Shown: positions 37,501 through 50,253, counted from the first letter of the stretch. The stretch is DNA of 64,000 bases from Ectocarpus siliculosus (GCA_000310025.1 FN649738.1:951690-1015689); one strand, 5' to 3'. Translations and numbers: made by a program. Notes: generated by a model from the letters alone, not told the origin.

Positions 37501-40500
37501 TCCACATGCACGTGTCTGCATCAGCTTGAATATGTAGCGGTTTACTGTCTCCTGTCAGCGTTGGGGACCCCGAACAGCTTCGGGGGGTACAAGGGCGCGG
37601 TGTTGGGATAAGGCTCGAAACCTGTTGGCGTAGACCTGATATTCATTCTTGCGTGGTATTTGTGCTCGTGTTTCGCCCGGGAAACGTACATTTTTTGGCA
37701 GCACGGCACTCACCACAGAGCGATTGGTCGCCACGGCGCTTCGTCGCCTGGTGGGGTGCGTGCTTCGAAAACAAACTCGGGGGCAACCGGGGGGGGCTGC
37801 GAAACGACGTTCACTTCAATGTCCACCCGAGCTAAGACGATGTCCACGTCGAAATCCGAAGGCCACATCTCCGACGCGAAAAAGAAGGGCGTCCGGTTGC
37901 CCAAAGTGAAAGTTGCTGCCCCGAATCGGGGTAAGGCGGACAGCGTTGCACCTAGACGCCGTAGGAGGCACCGGGACATGCGCTTGCCCCCCCCCGGCGG
38001 GCATCGGAACACAGCGTGAGGACAAAATGATTTTAGTTGCTTTTTTCTTTTCATTGGTACATCGAGACTGTTCCGCGAGTTTTGCCTGACATATCTGGTG
38101 CGCTCCAAGCGCCAGCACTATACGGGCTACCACAAGGTATGCCGGTTCCCGCCGAACCAAGCGTTCCAGATGGGCTTGGGCGTTGACAAAGATTCGCGAC
38201 ATGCCTAGGGGATATTTCACGAAAGCGCCCCGCGAACCACAACTCCAAAGGTACAAACTCTGCTATGCACGAGCACCGCCTGGGTCTCCCTGCTCTGTTT
38301 TAACGTGTTTGTTTCGGCCTCTTCATCCGCACTTGGCCGCACCTGGGCAGCAGCAGGACAAGCGGCGTGACCAAAGAAATGGAGGCTCAGATTGCAGACC
38401 TGCGCGCATGTCCCCACGCAAGGCACGCCCTGGAGGCGAGGGTCCGGCAGCACTTCTCGAAGCGGTCGAAGCGATATAACCGATGCGGCGGCGGCGGCGG
38501 CGGCGGTCGAAAGCCTTCGGGAGACAGCAGCAGCATCGGCAGCAACGAGTTCGTGGGAAGCGTTGGCGCTTCCACCGCCACAACCGAACCCGTGGGCCAA
38601 GGAGTCCCTCATGGTGATGGCAGCAACAGCTGTTGGCAGCAGCACAAGGAGCAGGCCACGGATGCGAAAGCTCACCGTTTGGGTACCAGGGGTTTCGGAA
38701 CCGGAGGAGGCGGGGGGGCTGCGGGGCAATCGGTGTCGGGAAGAGGAGCCGAACCGGTCAGCGCCAGTGACCGGTCGGCGGCGCAGACGCTGCGTGCCCA
38801 GGAAGTCCTACGACGCAAAAGGTGCAAAAGACGAGCGCGCGGAGTACACACGCGACCATTCTGTTGTTCTGTGTACCCGTCTCTGAACTTCGTTGTGTAA
38901 CGGTTAAACTGAGTTGGCTCACGAAACTTGTTGCAATAAATCATTCTCGCGTGTAATTTCAATGGTTTGGACGAATGAGAGTCGCACGCAAGGACGCTAA
39001 AGCAACTCTGGACGGCAGGCTGGCACGGTAGAACGGAGCCGTCCTGGGATGAGTCCGGCTGACGCGCACGAAGGAAGAGACAAACTGACTCTCCTGGAAT
39101 AAAAATTCTACATCCTCTAGGCCACCCCCGTAGTGTTGGGGCGGAAATTTGGCTAGTCTTGACCCCCTTAGTCGCACTACTGTCAGACAGCGCGTGATAG
39201 GTTCGCGACTCGGCCTTTTCAGCGACTCTTCCTCGGGGGGTTGTCGAAGGCGTGCACCGTGGTGGGGATCATGTTGCCCTCCCCCCCTCCCCCCATATGT
39301 TAGCCTCTTCGTAGAGAAGACTCAGTAGGATGGCTATTTGTGCAAAGTATTGGGGTACCTACAAGGGTCGAGAGTCGAGAGGCTCGGCCTGGAGTTCAGG
39401 CACAAATACGCGGTATAGGTGTGGGGTCCAAAGGAGTGGGTCTGAGTGGATGAAGAGCCAGTGAACGCTCACTGAACGCAAGCGTAAGGACATCACCAAG
39501 GCCAAGGTCAATCCCGCCCTTTCCCCTAACAACGACAACGACAACGACAACAACAGCAGAAAAAACCCAACTGAAACGACAAACAACAACCACTTGTTTT
39601 TTTGCTCGCTGTATCCAACCTACGAGTCAGAGCCATCGAGGACGAGCGAAACAAACAGGTCAGGGAGCGCTCTGCAGTTCTGCAACACGAAGCCCGACGG
39701 GACAAGCGGCTGGAGAAGAAGAGGGCCGAAAAGCTGATCACATACGTTTGCTGCGCTGTTGGGGTGAGCGGTCGTTGTGTTGTCGGAAGGTAGAGCCTGT
39801 AATGTTGGGGTAAGGAATTGATGGCAGAACAGTCTGCTAAATCCTCTCGAAATATGGCGCAGTCCCCCATAGTTTGTGTTATTCGCCAATCGCGCCCTTC
39901 CAATTTGCGAGATCTCGAGTATACTTTTCATTGGGGGTGAGTGCCCTGGGAAGTATCCTAAGGAGAAGAAACACTGTCCCCGAGACGGCCGTGAATTGGT
40001 TGAGTGAAATGTGACGTCAGCGCCGTTGGGTTGTCGGAGACGTCGCCGTAAACCTTGTTGGCAACAAAGCATCACTTGAGACAGAACATGAAACGGTGCT
40101 CTAATTGCTATGTGGGCTGCCGTTACCTGACCTTGCCCACCAGTTCGCGGAATGGAAGGTTCGGTTTGACGAGAAGAGAACGGCTAAGCACCAGGCAGAG
40201 CGGAAAGATCATTGCGCACGCATTCTACAGGTATCCCCTCCCCTGGCATCCCGGATCGTACCCAAGTTCTCAGCTGAGAAATTCTAACGCAGGGTGGTAT
40301 ATAGAACAGAGCGGGGTTGGGGCCGCAAATATGTGTCGGCGTACCTCCAGTTAGAGCTGAGTAGTGGTCGGTTGTTGTTGGCGGGATATGGTTCGAAGTA
40401 GAACGATAGCCTTGATTACAACAGAAAATCGTTTGTATTTCCCTACACAGTGCTTAAACGCGCCGCCGGCTTGGAAAAAACAACAGCCACCTTTCCGTCC

Positions 40501-41846
40501 CTGAAGGACCTCCCTTCACATTGTTCTGCGTGCATGCTCAGCCTCGTGTTGATCGTGGTAAACGATTCCTGCGGTTGACTGTTTGAGTTTCGGACAAGGA
40601 AACAGGGGACACCACCTGAGTCATGGTGCCGTATCCATCGGTCACATGCGAACGCATGGGGGCAGCGTAAGTTCGTTTTGGCTGTCGATGACGGAGACAG
40701 TGGTTTCTGAATCGCGCAATACCTCTGCAGCGCACTTCGGCCGTTGGAACTTTGGATGTACTCGACAACATTTTGTCATTTCTCAAACGGCTGAGATGTT
40801 TGGAGCTGTGCTCCCTCTACACCTTCCGCCTCCTGGTCATGTACACGTCCATGTCGCCAACCTGTTCCAGCGAGTATGGCGATTCAATCGAATACGACGC
40901 ACCATAGCCAAGGTTCGAGAGTCCACTCCAGCAGTGCGAATGATCGTGTTCGGCATGCGGCGAAAGGCGGCCGTCGCGAGGAAGACCGTGGCTAGGCGCC
41001 ACAAGACACAGGCCGCCGATCTCATCCGCTGCGCCTTGAGGGTGGGTGTAGTTCATGCCCGTCCTATCTTGTCGACTACCATGCCGTCTGCGTACTACCT
41101 TCGACATTTCTTCTGCTTGAGCTGTCTCCCGCTAGCGTAGGACTATATTTCCCACGGCTCAAGATGGCCTCTTCATGGACACATGCGGAGTATAATTGGG
41201 CACGAGAGTGAATTAATCGTGCGCTTCCGTGTTGTCATGTTCAGGAAAAGTAGCTCTAGGCCTGAACGCAGCACGTGTCCATGCAATGTGTACCCATCGG
41301 ACAGGATAGAAACGCCTTCCGCGGTGACAGGTTCACTCACAATCGAGAAAGTTACTGTATTTCTTTTGTTAATCGCGACAATAGCATTGATATACTGAAC
41401 AATCCAGACGATGGATGGCATGAACGATCACGGCGCTCGATGGTCGGTTTGTCACATGGCAGGCCGGCACTCGCACACTGTTCCGGACTCGAATCAGCTA
41501 CTACCGCGACAGGATTATCAAGTGTCAGCGGCTCTTCACCAGCTACCGCGAAGTCACCAAAGCTAGAAAACGGGCGTTGACCAACAAGTGGACAAGGTCG
41601 GACGCCTTCTGTGTTGATGCTTTCGGTGCCGCTGTGGATCTAGTGCTGCGTGTTATGTCTTCAAGGTGGTGATATAACTTAAGCTATGCATTCCGATGTC
41701 GTGGCCTACGTGCTGTGTTGGAGGTTGAGGGTTTGGTGGATCGCCGCTCTCGAGACAGACTTGAAGCGCTCAGAACACTGCTTGGCTGCAATTACGTACC
41801 CTGCCTCATGTGCAATACTGAACGAGATAGAGATATACTTCGAAGT

Positions 41847-41941
<95 letters not shown>

Positions 41942-44900
41942 GAACTGGTATATGACAAGATTCCGCAGTTTTCTCACGCCCGAGAAATGCGACCTCTAAC
42001 CACAAGAGCACTCGTGTCCTTGACACTTGCTCTGAACCGTGGTGGTAGCCCCCGAAACGGGTCGACTCCGTTCGCGTGATACGATGATTCTAACGCAACC
42101 CTCGATCGGAATCCCTACGGCGGACGTTGTGTTGGCATCGTAACATCCCCCCCGTACCGCAGGCACGTGCACAAGGTAGACGAGAGACGGTTCAGCATGT
42201 ACTCCGCACACCTCCGAGACATGTACAACTTCGACCCAGTCCAAGTAGAAGGAGTCCTCAAGGAGATGCGACTTCTATCTGCGCAAGGGCAGACCACGGC
42301 TCAGGTGATCGTGACCCTCAAGCCCACAACAAAACACCTTTCTTAGCAACGCTGGGGTCTGCACGAAGAATATTTGAGGCAAGGTTACATTAGCGTTTCG
42401 GGAAACAAGGTAGCGTTTCGACATGCAAGTCGATGCCGTTATTCCTAGTCGCGTCAAGCAGAGGTCGAAACAACTCAACCCTAACCCCGCGAGGTATGGT
42501 ACTTCTACAAAGAACAACAAGCTAAGTTACGGGGATGATTTGGTTTGGCACGGAACACTAACGTTGTTGGCACTGTAAGATGCCGCACTTACCCCGAGAT
42601 GCGGGAAGGAAGCAAGGTTCTTTTGAAACCCCACCAAAACTAATCACGAAAACGCACCATTCTTTTCTGAATCCCTACAAATCATGCCTCCCCCGGGTTG
42701 CCAGTAACCCCCTCCATTCTTTGGCAAGGCGTGATAATCAATCCTGGATGTCGCGCGCCCCCCTAGGCCATGAAGACGAAGATCTTCCTGGGGGCCGGCG
42801 ACGCCGCCGGGAACCACGCGGCTAGAAGGGCTGACGGCGGCAATGCTACCCAGACCACCGACAACGAAAACAACAACAACGACAACAACAACGGCAACGA
42901 TTCCAGTCGAGAGGAAGGGGTAGGGGGCAACCCTTCGGACGGGGAGAGCGTTAGGCACTCAGGAAAAAATCGAGCGCGAGGAGGAAGAGCACGGTAAAGG
43001 GATCAAGACCCCCGTTGGTAGATGCTTTACACCCCTTTCCGCGAGAACTTCAGGGGTCCTCTCAGAGTACCGGCCCTCTTTTTCTTTCGGTGGACCTCGT
43101 CTCGTACCGGGATTCAAGGAACACCAATCAGTTGTGCTAGAAGCGGAGAAGGGTAGGAGGGGGTCTCTTTTCTCCCATCGACCGATCTCGCTCTTGCCTT
43201 GATATATTGTGGCGGTCGTACGCCGGGTTCGCTGTGTCTATCATTCATTGTCTTCGGATTTGAAAAAATCGGGCGAGGCTTAGGGATAGGAAAAACTTGG
43301 GGTCAGGCAACGACCGAATCTCAAGCAAGAGGGCGGTGAGTTTATTGACTGCTCTTCAACATGATGGTACGAGGACGTATTAAGCACCACTCTTTGAGAT
43401 ACGTGTTTGACTACTGGCAGAACCAGTTAAATAGGTAGTTTAATCACTTCGGATGCTACACAAAGAAGGCGTAACAACAATGAAACAATAACAATTGACA
43501 ACTGCTCGCCTCGCACGCACATGCTTGTTACTTTCTGCAGGACAAAACGAAACGGAGATCCGGCGGCGAACCTCACTTCCATGTCGCGAAACGGTAAAAG
43601 GACCGCCAGATCTCGGGTTTTTCTGGTTGGTGCTGAACCTGTAGGATCCCCGAACATTATTCTGGTCTTGCATGGCCCCGAGTTCCCACCACCCCCTCCG
43701 CGTCCCCCCCGCGTCATGCCGTGCCAGCCCCTAAGCGCGCCAAGGTCAAGCTAGCTGCTGGGTGGCAGAAGCGAGTGGCGCATGTGCACAGTGATGTCGA
43801 AGCGCAGGCTTCTTTGATGTGCAGGCGGGGAGTCAAGCACAAGGAGGTAAAATACCTGCAGAGCACGAGGATCCTCTCATCATTTACCGCGCCTAGAAGG
43901 GGCGTCATTGATGAACCCATGATACCACCTTACACGTGTCTAGAGACGAACACGCGTTTCATGGGCAGCTAACTCCACCATGCATCCGTGTCTGAAGCTT
44001 TAGCGACTGATAGTGCCAACCGTTGGTGCGTTTTCACTCGTCACCCGTCGAATACACAATCCGCGGGTTTGTGCTTCCAACTGCTACCTCCCGAAGTTGA
44101 AGATGTGCGATCGTTGTTGACGACAATACTGTCAATTGGAGTCAACGGAATTTGTGTGGAGGACGGCCTTTTGAGCAATGCGCTGCCAACCAATGCATTC
44201 TCCGCCCTTCTGAGACACACCTTGGCGACGTGGCACATTTACGTGATGTTCTGAAAACAGATATCGCGGTCGCTGCGAAACGTGCTGATCAACGACCTCC
44301 TGGACTGCGCTAGGCGGGAATACAGAAACTGGTGTTGGAATCACGTTAGGGCGATCCGAGAGAAAGAGAGACAGACAACCGTTGTCGATATGACGGACAT
44401 CCGCAGGTACGATCGAAACAAAGAAGGGCGCAGCTGGGTGGAAAAGTGGCAAGCTGTCATGAGTTTCATTTGGGAAGAACACGATCGGACAAGGGAGGAC
44501 ACGATGAAGTTGCCGAACAACGATGCTGCAATGTTACGAGGATGGCATCCGACACTACGGCCAAGCGTGTACTGCACCTGGCGAGGACGCCACGTTCAGA
44601 CGCCCGAAAAACAGGACCACTAATGAATCTATTGTTCCAGCGTGTTACGTATAGCGTCATTCACGTAGTCTTTGTTGATCCACATTTGTTTGATATTTGT
44701 ACTTTGTTGTTGGTTCACCCAGTTGTGGTTTCTCTTGGAACTTTTGAGGTTTGCACTTGTGCCTGCTGGACGGAGGAATTCTGCCAAGTTTGTTCGAACG
44801 CGAGGAATGGGAGGCCAACACCGCAGGAGGAGAACGTTGGTGTACTTGTATACAGGATCACATTCCCTTGGCTCCTTGCTACATGTACACCGTCGGAGAA

Positions 44901-45406
44901 AACCAAGCCCTCTCTGAGCTGGGCCGCAGGCAACACACACACATCGACATGTGCATTGCAACTTCGCCGACCAATACCGAACGCAAACCAAAATAGGATC
45001 CCGGTTTGCCCGGAAACGTGTGGAAAATCTTGAAGCCTTTGACAACTGTTGGCGCCTGTTGTGGATAGTGGGCACTTGAAGGTAGAGAGCAAAATACCAC
45101 GGATAAGGGAACATGGCGACTTGCGATGAGGTTTTTATCCGTTATCAAGAACATTTCCCTACGCTCTGGCGGAACCGTGGTGAACTTATTTCTTCCCGAG
45201 TGGCTTCGAGGGCGTGGTGCGACGTTCACGGGGTCTTCAAACGTTTTACCTGAACCTGGTTTTGTGTTTGCTTGTGACCATGGAGCTTCGAGTCTTGTCG
45301 TGAAACGTATGCAGGATAATGTACTGGGCAAAGAGCGGTTTTTCATGTGGTGGCAGCAGCAAAACACACCAGCACACAATACCACAACAGCAATAACAGC
45401 AGCAGC

Positions 45407-45494
<88 letters not shown>

Positions 45495-48400
45495 TCAACA
45501 TGAACCATTCCGACCTTGCGGTATCTCGTGTCACGACTCGAATTGGTATGACTTGTACGCCGCCGCTCCACACGACACATCAGCGCGTTGCGAAACGATT
45601 CGCCGTCTAAAGACGGAGAATCACTCGAGGCCAAGATCAACGCTCGCACGACGCAGAACAAGAGCACTCTCCCCTTCAACAGGCAGGAATCCATGCACCT
45701 CATGGGAATGGTCAACGACGAACTACTCACCAGGTACTACTTGAAGCCTCCCCGTGGTCTTCCGCCGCTGGATTACGTAGGGCATAGAGTAGTTTTGTAC
45801 CAGACATCCTGCGAAAGTAGTACCTGTGACCAAAGGGCTTCGTCGTCTTGGTTTTTGGGCCTTTGAATGTTCTACGCGTCGGGAACACTGCTTGAACAAC
45901 TATCGCATGTGAACACACAAGCTTGAAGGTGAAGACATTCACACACGTTGTCCTGAGATCAGGAAACCGTTCACCCCTTACCCTGAAGGTGCGTAACCCG
46001 AAACCGAAGCAGGCACCCCCATTATTGTATCGATTACCTCATTGTGATGACAGCAAGACAGCTCACCGCCTCAGGAAACTTCTCGAAAGCCCCAACAACC
46101 TCTCCGAGGTGCTTGGGGCCTATTGTTTCCGGCCGCCATCCGTCAGTGCCATTTTTCACCAATATGTGTCAAGAAAGCCCGTATCATTCGAAAAATTGTT
46201 CACCTTCCAACTCCTCTGTGACAGTTGCTGCGACCGACACCGTCAGGCTTGATGCCCTAAAAAAGTGAAAGGTCTTGCCGCCGTGGGTACGGAGACAATG
46301 TAGGCACGGAGACGGCTTGGCCTACAGACGATATTATTCGGTTGACCTTTGTGTCCAATCGCTCCGAAAAAGACATGCGCTCCTGGAGAATAGACTGTGC
46401 TTCCGACCGCGCCCACAGGACAGAAAATGTTTGGGATACCCACGCATGTACCGTAAGGGTGCGATAGAACGCACGGGTCGGTGATATCGCACCCCCGTGT
46501 AAAAAATGTCATGAACGAAATGGTGTAAGAAGCCGATAGCACCGCCGTGCGTTCTATCGCATCTTTAGGCAAATCCTGGACTTGGTACGCTAACATTTTC
46601 TACCGATGCTCCCCGTCAACGAATAAGCAACAGGTTCATCATCCTTGCGGAGCGTATCGAAGGCTGCGTTGCCGCCGACGGCAGCAATTGTGGCCTTCTC
46701 TCGCCCGAAGAACTCCGTGAAATCTTTGTGGTCAACAGGTGATATGCGTTTCACAAAATATGTCGCGGGGACGCGGAGCGGCGAAATGCTGCCAACGTTC
46801 CCCATGGCATTGAGTAGTGGTTACACTACCTCACCCTGGAGTTCCATCCAACCCCGTGTCCCGGTTTGCGTCTGGGGTCCGGCACAAAAAAACGAATACC
46901 GTTCGAGGAAACCTTCCGATCTGGGACCCCAATATTCTTGATTTCACAATACTGCAGTCGAGTCCTCCTATCGATAGAACTTTCTTTTGGAATCTGCGAG
47001 CGAGGTGCGCTTTTGAAGTTCGCTCAACCATCGTACACACTTGTTCGGTGAAATTCCGCGAACGTCTTTGTCGGCTCTTGCTCAGACCTTGCCAGGGGCA
47101 CACCCAGAATGATTCATAGTCGACGACCATCAAGTACCCCGGGGAAAAATATGATCTCGATTTTTCTCTCTTTTTTTTTCTCTCCTGCAGGCACCCGAAC
47201 CAGCCCGAAAACGCCGCGGCCAAGGAAGCCAAAGCTGAGTTGCAAGCTTGGGCAAAATATCGAGGTTTGGCCCTCCCAGTGATTCGACGGTGAGAGCCTG
47301 GGGAGAATAAACAATATCAACAGTGCTTCTAAGACTTCAAGCGCTCATGTTTCCGATGACCTATTATTCGCCCACACCGTTTCGCTTGAATCATGGCTTT
47401 GGAGTAATATAAATTGGCTGTTGTGGTGTGTGAGATGAACAGGATGCACCGGATGCTTTCACAACAATAGCCGTTACCGCATGCACCCGGAGACTGCACT
47501 CTCTCCTCTCTCTGTGAACACCGTCGGGCCGGCGGAAGGCGGTACGTGGCAACTGTCACCGGTAGGGCCCCTTGTACAGCACATACCCAGATACGGAAAA
47601 TAAACATGCAAGATGCTACGCTATATTGACAGCAGCACTACACAGTGCGCCCCCGTCTCAACAACAACGACGACACTAACACCCACAAGGCAAACAATCT
47701 ACTATTTAGAGACTCCGCCACCACCATCACCACCACAACCAAACAACAACATCGTTGAACCCCAAATTCCACCAGTGGATCCACAGGCAAAGCAGCTGCT
47801 TTTCGCCTGCACCAGAAGGCTTTGCACGAGCTGGAGGAAGAGAAGGCTCGCCAGGTGCGGAGGAGGCAGATAAGACAAAGTGTCGACCTTCTTACCCGTT
47901 TTTCGGTCGTTAGGTGGCAACAAATCACCACAACCGTCACCATTGATATCAGCACAGCAACGGTACAGCTGTGCACAGCTCGAGAGGCTTACAGCCCAGC
48001 CTGGCCGCTGCCCTCTGGGAAGGAACACGAGACTTACCCAACCAGGGTGATGGTACCTTTTGATTCGGGGGACGATGAGCAAGGGAAGAAAGGAGCGCAG
48101 CAGCACTTACTTGTCTTCCCTGCTTTCGATACACTCCATTAAATCAACGAGCCCATCCTCTAGATAGACTTCCCTTGAAGTGTTTCCCGTCCTCGTGCAG
48201 CATTAAAGCCCACGAGGCCACCGAACCTTTCACCTTCTCCTCACGTGGACAAAGACACTCCTTCCTTCCCCAATCGCCGATTTCGTTTGTCCTTGTAAGG
48301 TGCCCTACTTTGATTTCATGAGCTCGGTCAAGGGGGGAATCCTGTCCGATATGTGCGTGCCTGAAGGCCAGCGGTTGGCCGTGGATCGAACGCATCCCAT

Positions 48401-48793
48401 GTCCGTCCCCAAGGCTTCCCATCGACATTAGCATGTTTGGACAGCTTTTTTAGTCTCATCTGTGAAGACGAGAATTCGCGTTTTGATAGTAGTGTGTTGG
48501 AGTAGCGCCCGCTACTTTCCGGAACTTCTTATCCGATGCCGCGTCTCCAAATTTGAGCCTCCGCTGCTCTAGAACTTCTGATGGTCCTTTTTAGATGGCC
48601 GGCAATGGAATGCTGGTGGGTGCCGTGAAGTGTGGTGTTTTTGCAGCAGAAAAAGAAACTTCCTCTTCTCCCCCAGGATAGCTACCGTGGTGATATTGAA
48701 TGTGGAGGTGCAGATAAGACTAACTCTGGAGTCGCCAGGCGAGAATACTTTATGAACGCAATAGAAGAAGAAGCGAATCGGCCATGTCTGTAA
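22525..48793 (+). CDS. Very large EsV-1-7 repeat protein (26-exon model, about 3,754 aa)
   Basis: Exons: 22525-22718, 23158-27051, 28152-28755, 29030-30048, 30617-30775, 31132-32251, 32729-32802, 33378-33486, 33928-34720, 35063-35488, 37044-37480, 37702-38015, 38357-38821, 39631-39763, 40144-40230, 40871-41041, 41463-41596, 42163-42304, 42767-42993, 43541-43593, 43728-43846, 44261-44406, 45584-45733, 47191-47289, 47776-47854, 48677-48793 (TAA). Total 11,265 nt, every junction in phase. Order: about 1,300 residues of disordered charged sequence in one exon; Ala/Arg-rich exon; two EsV-1-7 Cys/His repeats near residues 1866-1938; another low-complexity exon; an EF-hand-like helical module (about 2331-2391); a Gly/Ser/Arg-rich exon; then about 650 residues of basic, helical, coiled-coil-like sequence. 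EsV-1-7 proteins such as IMM act in brown-algal development; this protein's role is unknown. Weakest joins are 28152, 29030 and 30617 (poor pyrimidine tracts), so two genes are possible. 38351 or 38354 are alternative acceptors. The frame is open upstream of ATG 22525. Confidence 0.68.
29933..30716 (+). other. Two EsV-1-7 Cys/His repeats, split by an intron
   Basis: First repeat: C-EAVG-C, then a Tyr-Gly-containing stretch, C-RK-H and GMVDV, ending at the GTGAGA donor after 30048. Second repeat: C-DRPD-C, 16 residues, C-TL-H, then DRVDV in the exon starting at 30617. Joining the exons places the first Cys of repeat 2 exactly 12 residues after the His of repeat 1, matching the C-x4-C-x16-C-x2-H-x12 consensus described for this domain (repeat 1 has 17 rather than 16 in the long spacer). 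The metal-binding-like Cys/His set is complete in both. Confidence 0.8.
32729..35270 (+). other. EF-hand-like helical module interrupted by a low-complexity exon
   Basis: Exons 32729-32802 and 33378-33486 together read as a helical unit: VLEKN..L..MYSKFA, then TMTLCDVIRFCDSFELRPGL and VSTREILDAY. After the 33928-34720 exon, which is Ser/Arg/Gly-rich, a second unit reads GLTEAQFFQWVKFVAVECKAL (in 35063-35488). The order of a helix pair, an F..FC..F..xPxLxS turn and then an LT..QF..W.K..A helix resembles EF-hand-like modules in algal and protist ciliary or cytoskeletal proteins. No canonical Ca2+ loop is visible, so calcium binding is not claimed. Confidence 0.4.
41847..41944. repeat. (GATA)n then (GA)n microsatellite, giant-gene intron
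   Basis: Short GATA run followed by about 85 bp of GA, between exons 41463-41596 and 42163-42304. Explains the serine/leucine-run frames on the other strand. Confidence 0.97.
45405..45498. repeat. (CAA)n microsatellite, giant-gene intron
   Basis: About 90 bp of CAA triplets preceded by CAGCAG, shortly before exon 45584-45733. Frames of poly-Thr, poly-Asn or poly-Leu here are artefacts. Confidence 0.97.
47191..48793 (+). CDS. Last three short exons of the giant gene
   Basis: 47191-47289, 47776-47854 and 48677-48793 are each too short to stand out as open frames. The first follows a long T/C tract ending in CTGCAG and reads HPNQPENAAAKEAKAELQAW. The second reads through KALHELEEEKARQ to a GTGCGG donor. 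The third follows TCTTCTCCCCCAG and ends at TAA 48791-48793 after AIEEEANRPCL. Phases 2, 2 and 0 fit the upstream exons, so this is the C-terminus. Confidence 0.75.
48144..48434 (-). CDS. 96-codon antisense frame in the last intron of the giant gene
   Basis: ATG 48434 to a stop at 48144. Residues such as GMRSIHGQPLAFRHAHIGQD and GHLTRTNEIGDWGRK look protein-like. It lies within intron 47855-48676 on the opposite strand. Not recognised; possibly a fragment of a transposable-element protein. Confidence 0.18.
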   Translation of the reverse strand: MLMSMGSLGDGHGMRSIHGQPLAFRHAHIGQDSPLDRAHEIKVGHLTRTNEIGDWGRKECLCPREEKVKGSVASWALMLHEDGKHFKGSLSRGWAR

Positions 48794-50100
48794 GATTCAC
48801 CTCCCCGTCAGCCTCACCAACCACCGACTACAAACGGGAAGGAAGAAGAAAACAGAACAGCAAAGGCTGCAATTGAACCGTCGACGACGTAGCTGGACCT
48901 TTGTTCCGGCGATAGTATCCTGATCATGGCCGTATGTATGTATGTATGTATGTATGTATGTATGTATGTATGTATGTATGTGTGTTACGTAGTAAATAGC
49001 TGTTGTCGTGCACAACATCTCAACCACAACAGAACAGTGCCTCATCCACCAGAGCTTGCTGACCAACACACAGCTGCACACAAGCACGTTCGTCCCGTAG
49101 TTCTCTGCTCGGTCGAAATACTATTCCACCAGCAGTGAATTATCTGTCATGAATGTGCCTCGGATTGATTCATTCGTGCAATGAATGTCGGTACTTTTAT
49201 TTTTTCCGCCGTAATATCATTGCACTCATTGGAGGTACTAGTCGAGGGAGATTCACCGCTGATAGAATACATGTCAGACACATCAAGCTACAGTAGTACA
49301 CCCTTTGGAGCGTTTGGTGTGAAAAGTTGACGAATGAATTTGGGATGCCGCCGTATAGTCGCTATCAAACCTCGCTGAAATTCCTTCAAAGAACGGTAGA
49401 TAGAATGAATCGTCGTGTGAACTTGCCAAATAAATAGCTGAAAAATCGTATCGGCTTCGATGATTGACAGTCAGTACGGTTACATTGGGTACAATAAACA
49501 GTTTTTTTCAACACACCCACGCACTCATCATCTGCTTGGGCCAGTGATGGTATAAGTTGCCTGAATCGCGGGGACGAGTAGTGCGTGCGAAGACGGGGGT
49601 GAGTTTGGGGGTCAAGCGCATGTTTTCGTTGTTTGGGCTTGATTGAGTCTTCCGAAGGGCGCCAGCTACGATTGATTCTTGGTAGTTGTACGAACCCGCG
49701 ACTTAATGTGTAAACCAATCCGTATCACGGCTAGCTATACTTGTTGTAAATCTGTTTCGGTTCATCAACAAGTATGTATTGTAGTATTCGGTGCCCAGTG
49801 TGTGCCCCATCGACTGAAAAATCGCCGTCTGCATGATGACACATCATGCAAATCTACCTATCTATCTATGTAGAAATATGTAGCAGCAATCCAAGGCCAT
49901 CAGAACCGCCGACAACGCATGTTGGCGAGGCATGATGCAAATATCCTGTATAATGCTCAGCTACATTTCTGAGAACGCCGCGGAAGAAGGATTTCAGGGA
50001 GCTAGGATAGAGACCAGCAACGAACGGCAACAAAAACACCCCAAAAAGCAAGGCAGCTGACAGTGGAACGATGCGTAAATGATAAAACGGAGAAAAAACA
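48794..50100. other. Intergenic, no gene seen
   Basis: Downstream of the giant gene's stop codon. Holds the GTAT microsatellite and otherwise AT-richer unique DNA. No frame with coding character on either strand. Confidence 0.5.
48932..48980. repeat. (GTAT)n microsatellite
   Basis: About 12 units of GTAT/TATG downstream of the giant gene. Confidence 0.97.
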
Positions 50101-50172
50101 AGCGCTGAACCAGATTTGAACTGGTGACCTATTGAGCTGCAATCAATTGCTCTACCCCTGAGCTATCAGCGC
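50101..50172 (-). tRNA. trnC-GCA: tRNA-Cys (anticodon GCA)
   Basis: On the minus strand, 72 nt fold as a standard cloverleaf. The acceptor stem is GCGCTGA paired with TCAGCGC. The D arm contains TAGCTCAGGGGTAGAGC. The anticodon stem ATTGA/TCAAT carries loop TTGCAGC (anticodon GCA). The T arm is ACCAG-TTCAAAT-CTGGT. The discriminator base is T, as expected for Cys. No intron and no encoded CCA. It stands alone between protein genes. Confidence 0.94.
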
Positions 50173-50252
50173 GCTCATGCGTAAATAGTCATCAAGTCGA
50201 TATCTAATTGAAAAATTGTGTTTGGGCCAAGAGCACGGAAATATTATATGTA

Positions 50253-50253
50253 G

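Larger units (their letters stand above)
38357..45733 (+). other. Basic helical/coiled-coil C-terminal region of the giant protein
   Basis: Twelve short exons of about 50-230 nt (after the 465-nt exon) encode Arg/Lys/Glu-rich helices: AIEDERNKQVRERSAVLQHE, FAEWKVRFDEKRTAKHQAER, RVWRFNRIRRTIAKVRE, IIKCQRLFTSYREVTKARKR, RREYRNWCWNHVRAIREKER. The spacing of aromatic and basic residues recalls IQ-like helices without a strict IQxxxRGxxxR match. One exon (42767-42993) contains an Asn/Asp-rich repeat. This part of the model is the most secure in the gene because most acceptors have strong pyrimidine tracts and all phases agree. Confidence 0.6.

Noticed and set aside
37725..37909. Alternative reading frames of exon 37702-38015
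   Set aside because: Only the frame entered from the CAG at 37699-37701 keeps phase with the exons at 37480 and 38357.
41706..42026. Minus-strand frame with a long Ser-Leu run
   Set aside because: Direct translation of the (GA)n microsatellite.
45343..45610. Poly-Leu, poly-Val, poly-Asn and poly-Thr frames
   Set aside because: Direct translations of the (CAA)n microsatellite.
46590..46805. 71-codon minus-strand frame (REKATIAAVGGNAAFDTLRKD)
   Set aside because: Lies in a giant-gene intron with no start context or partner exons. Too little to call.
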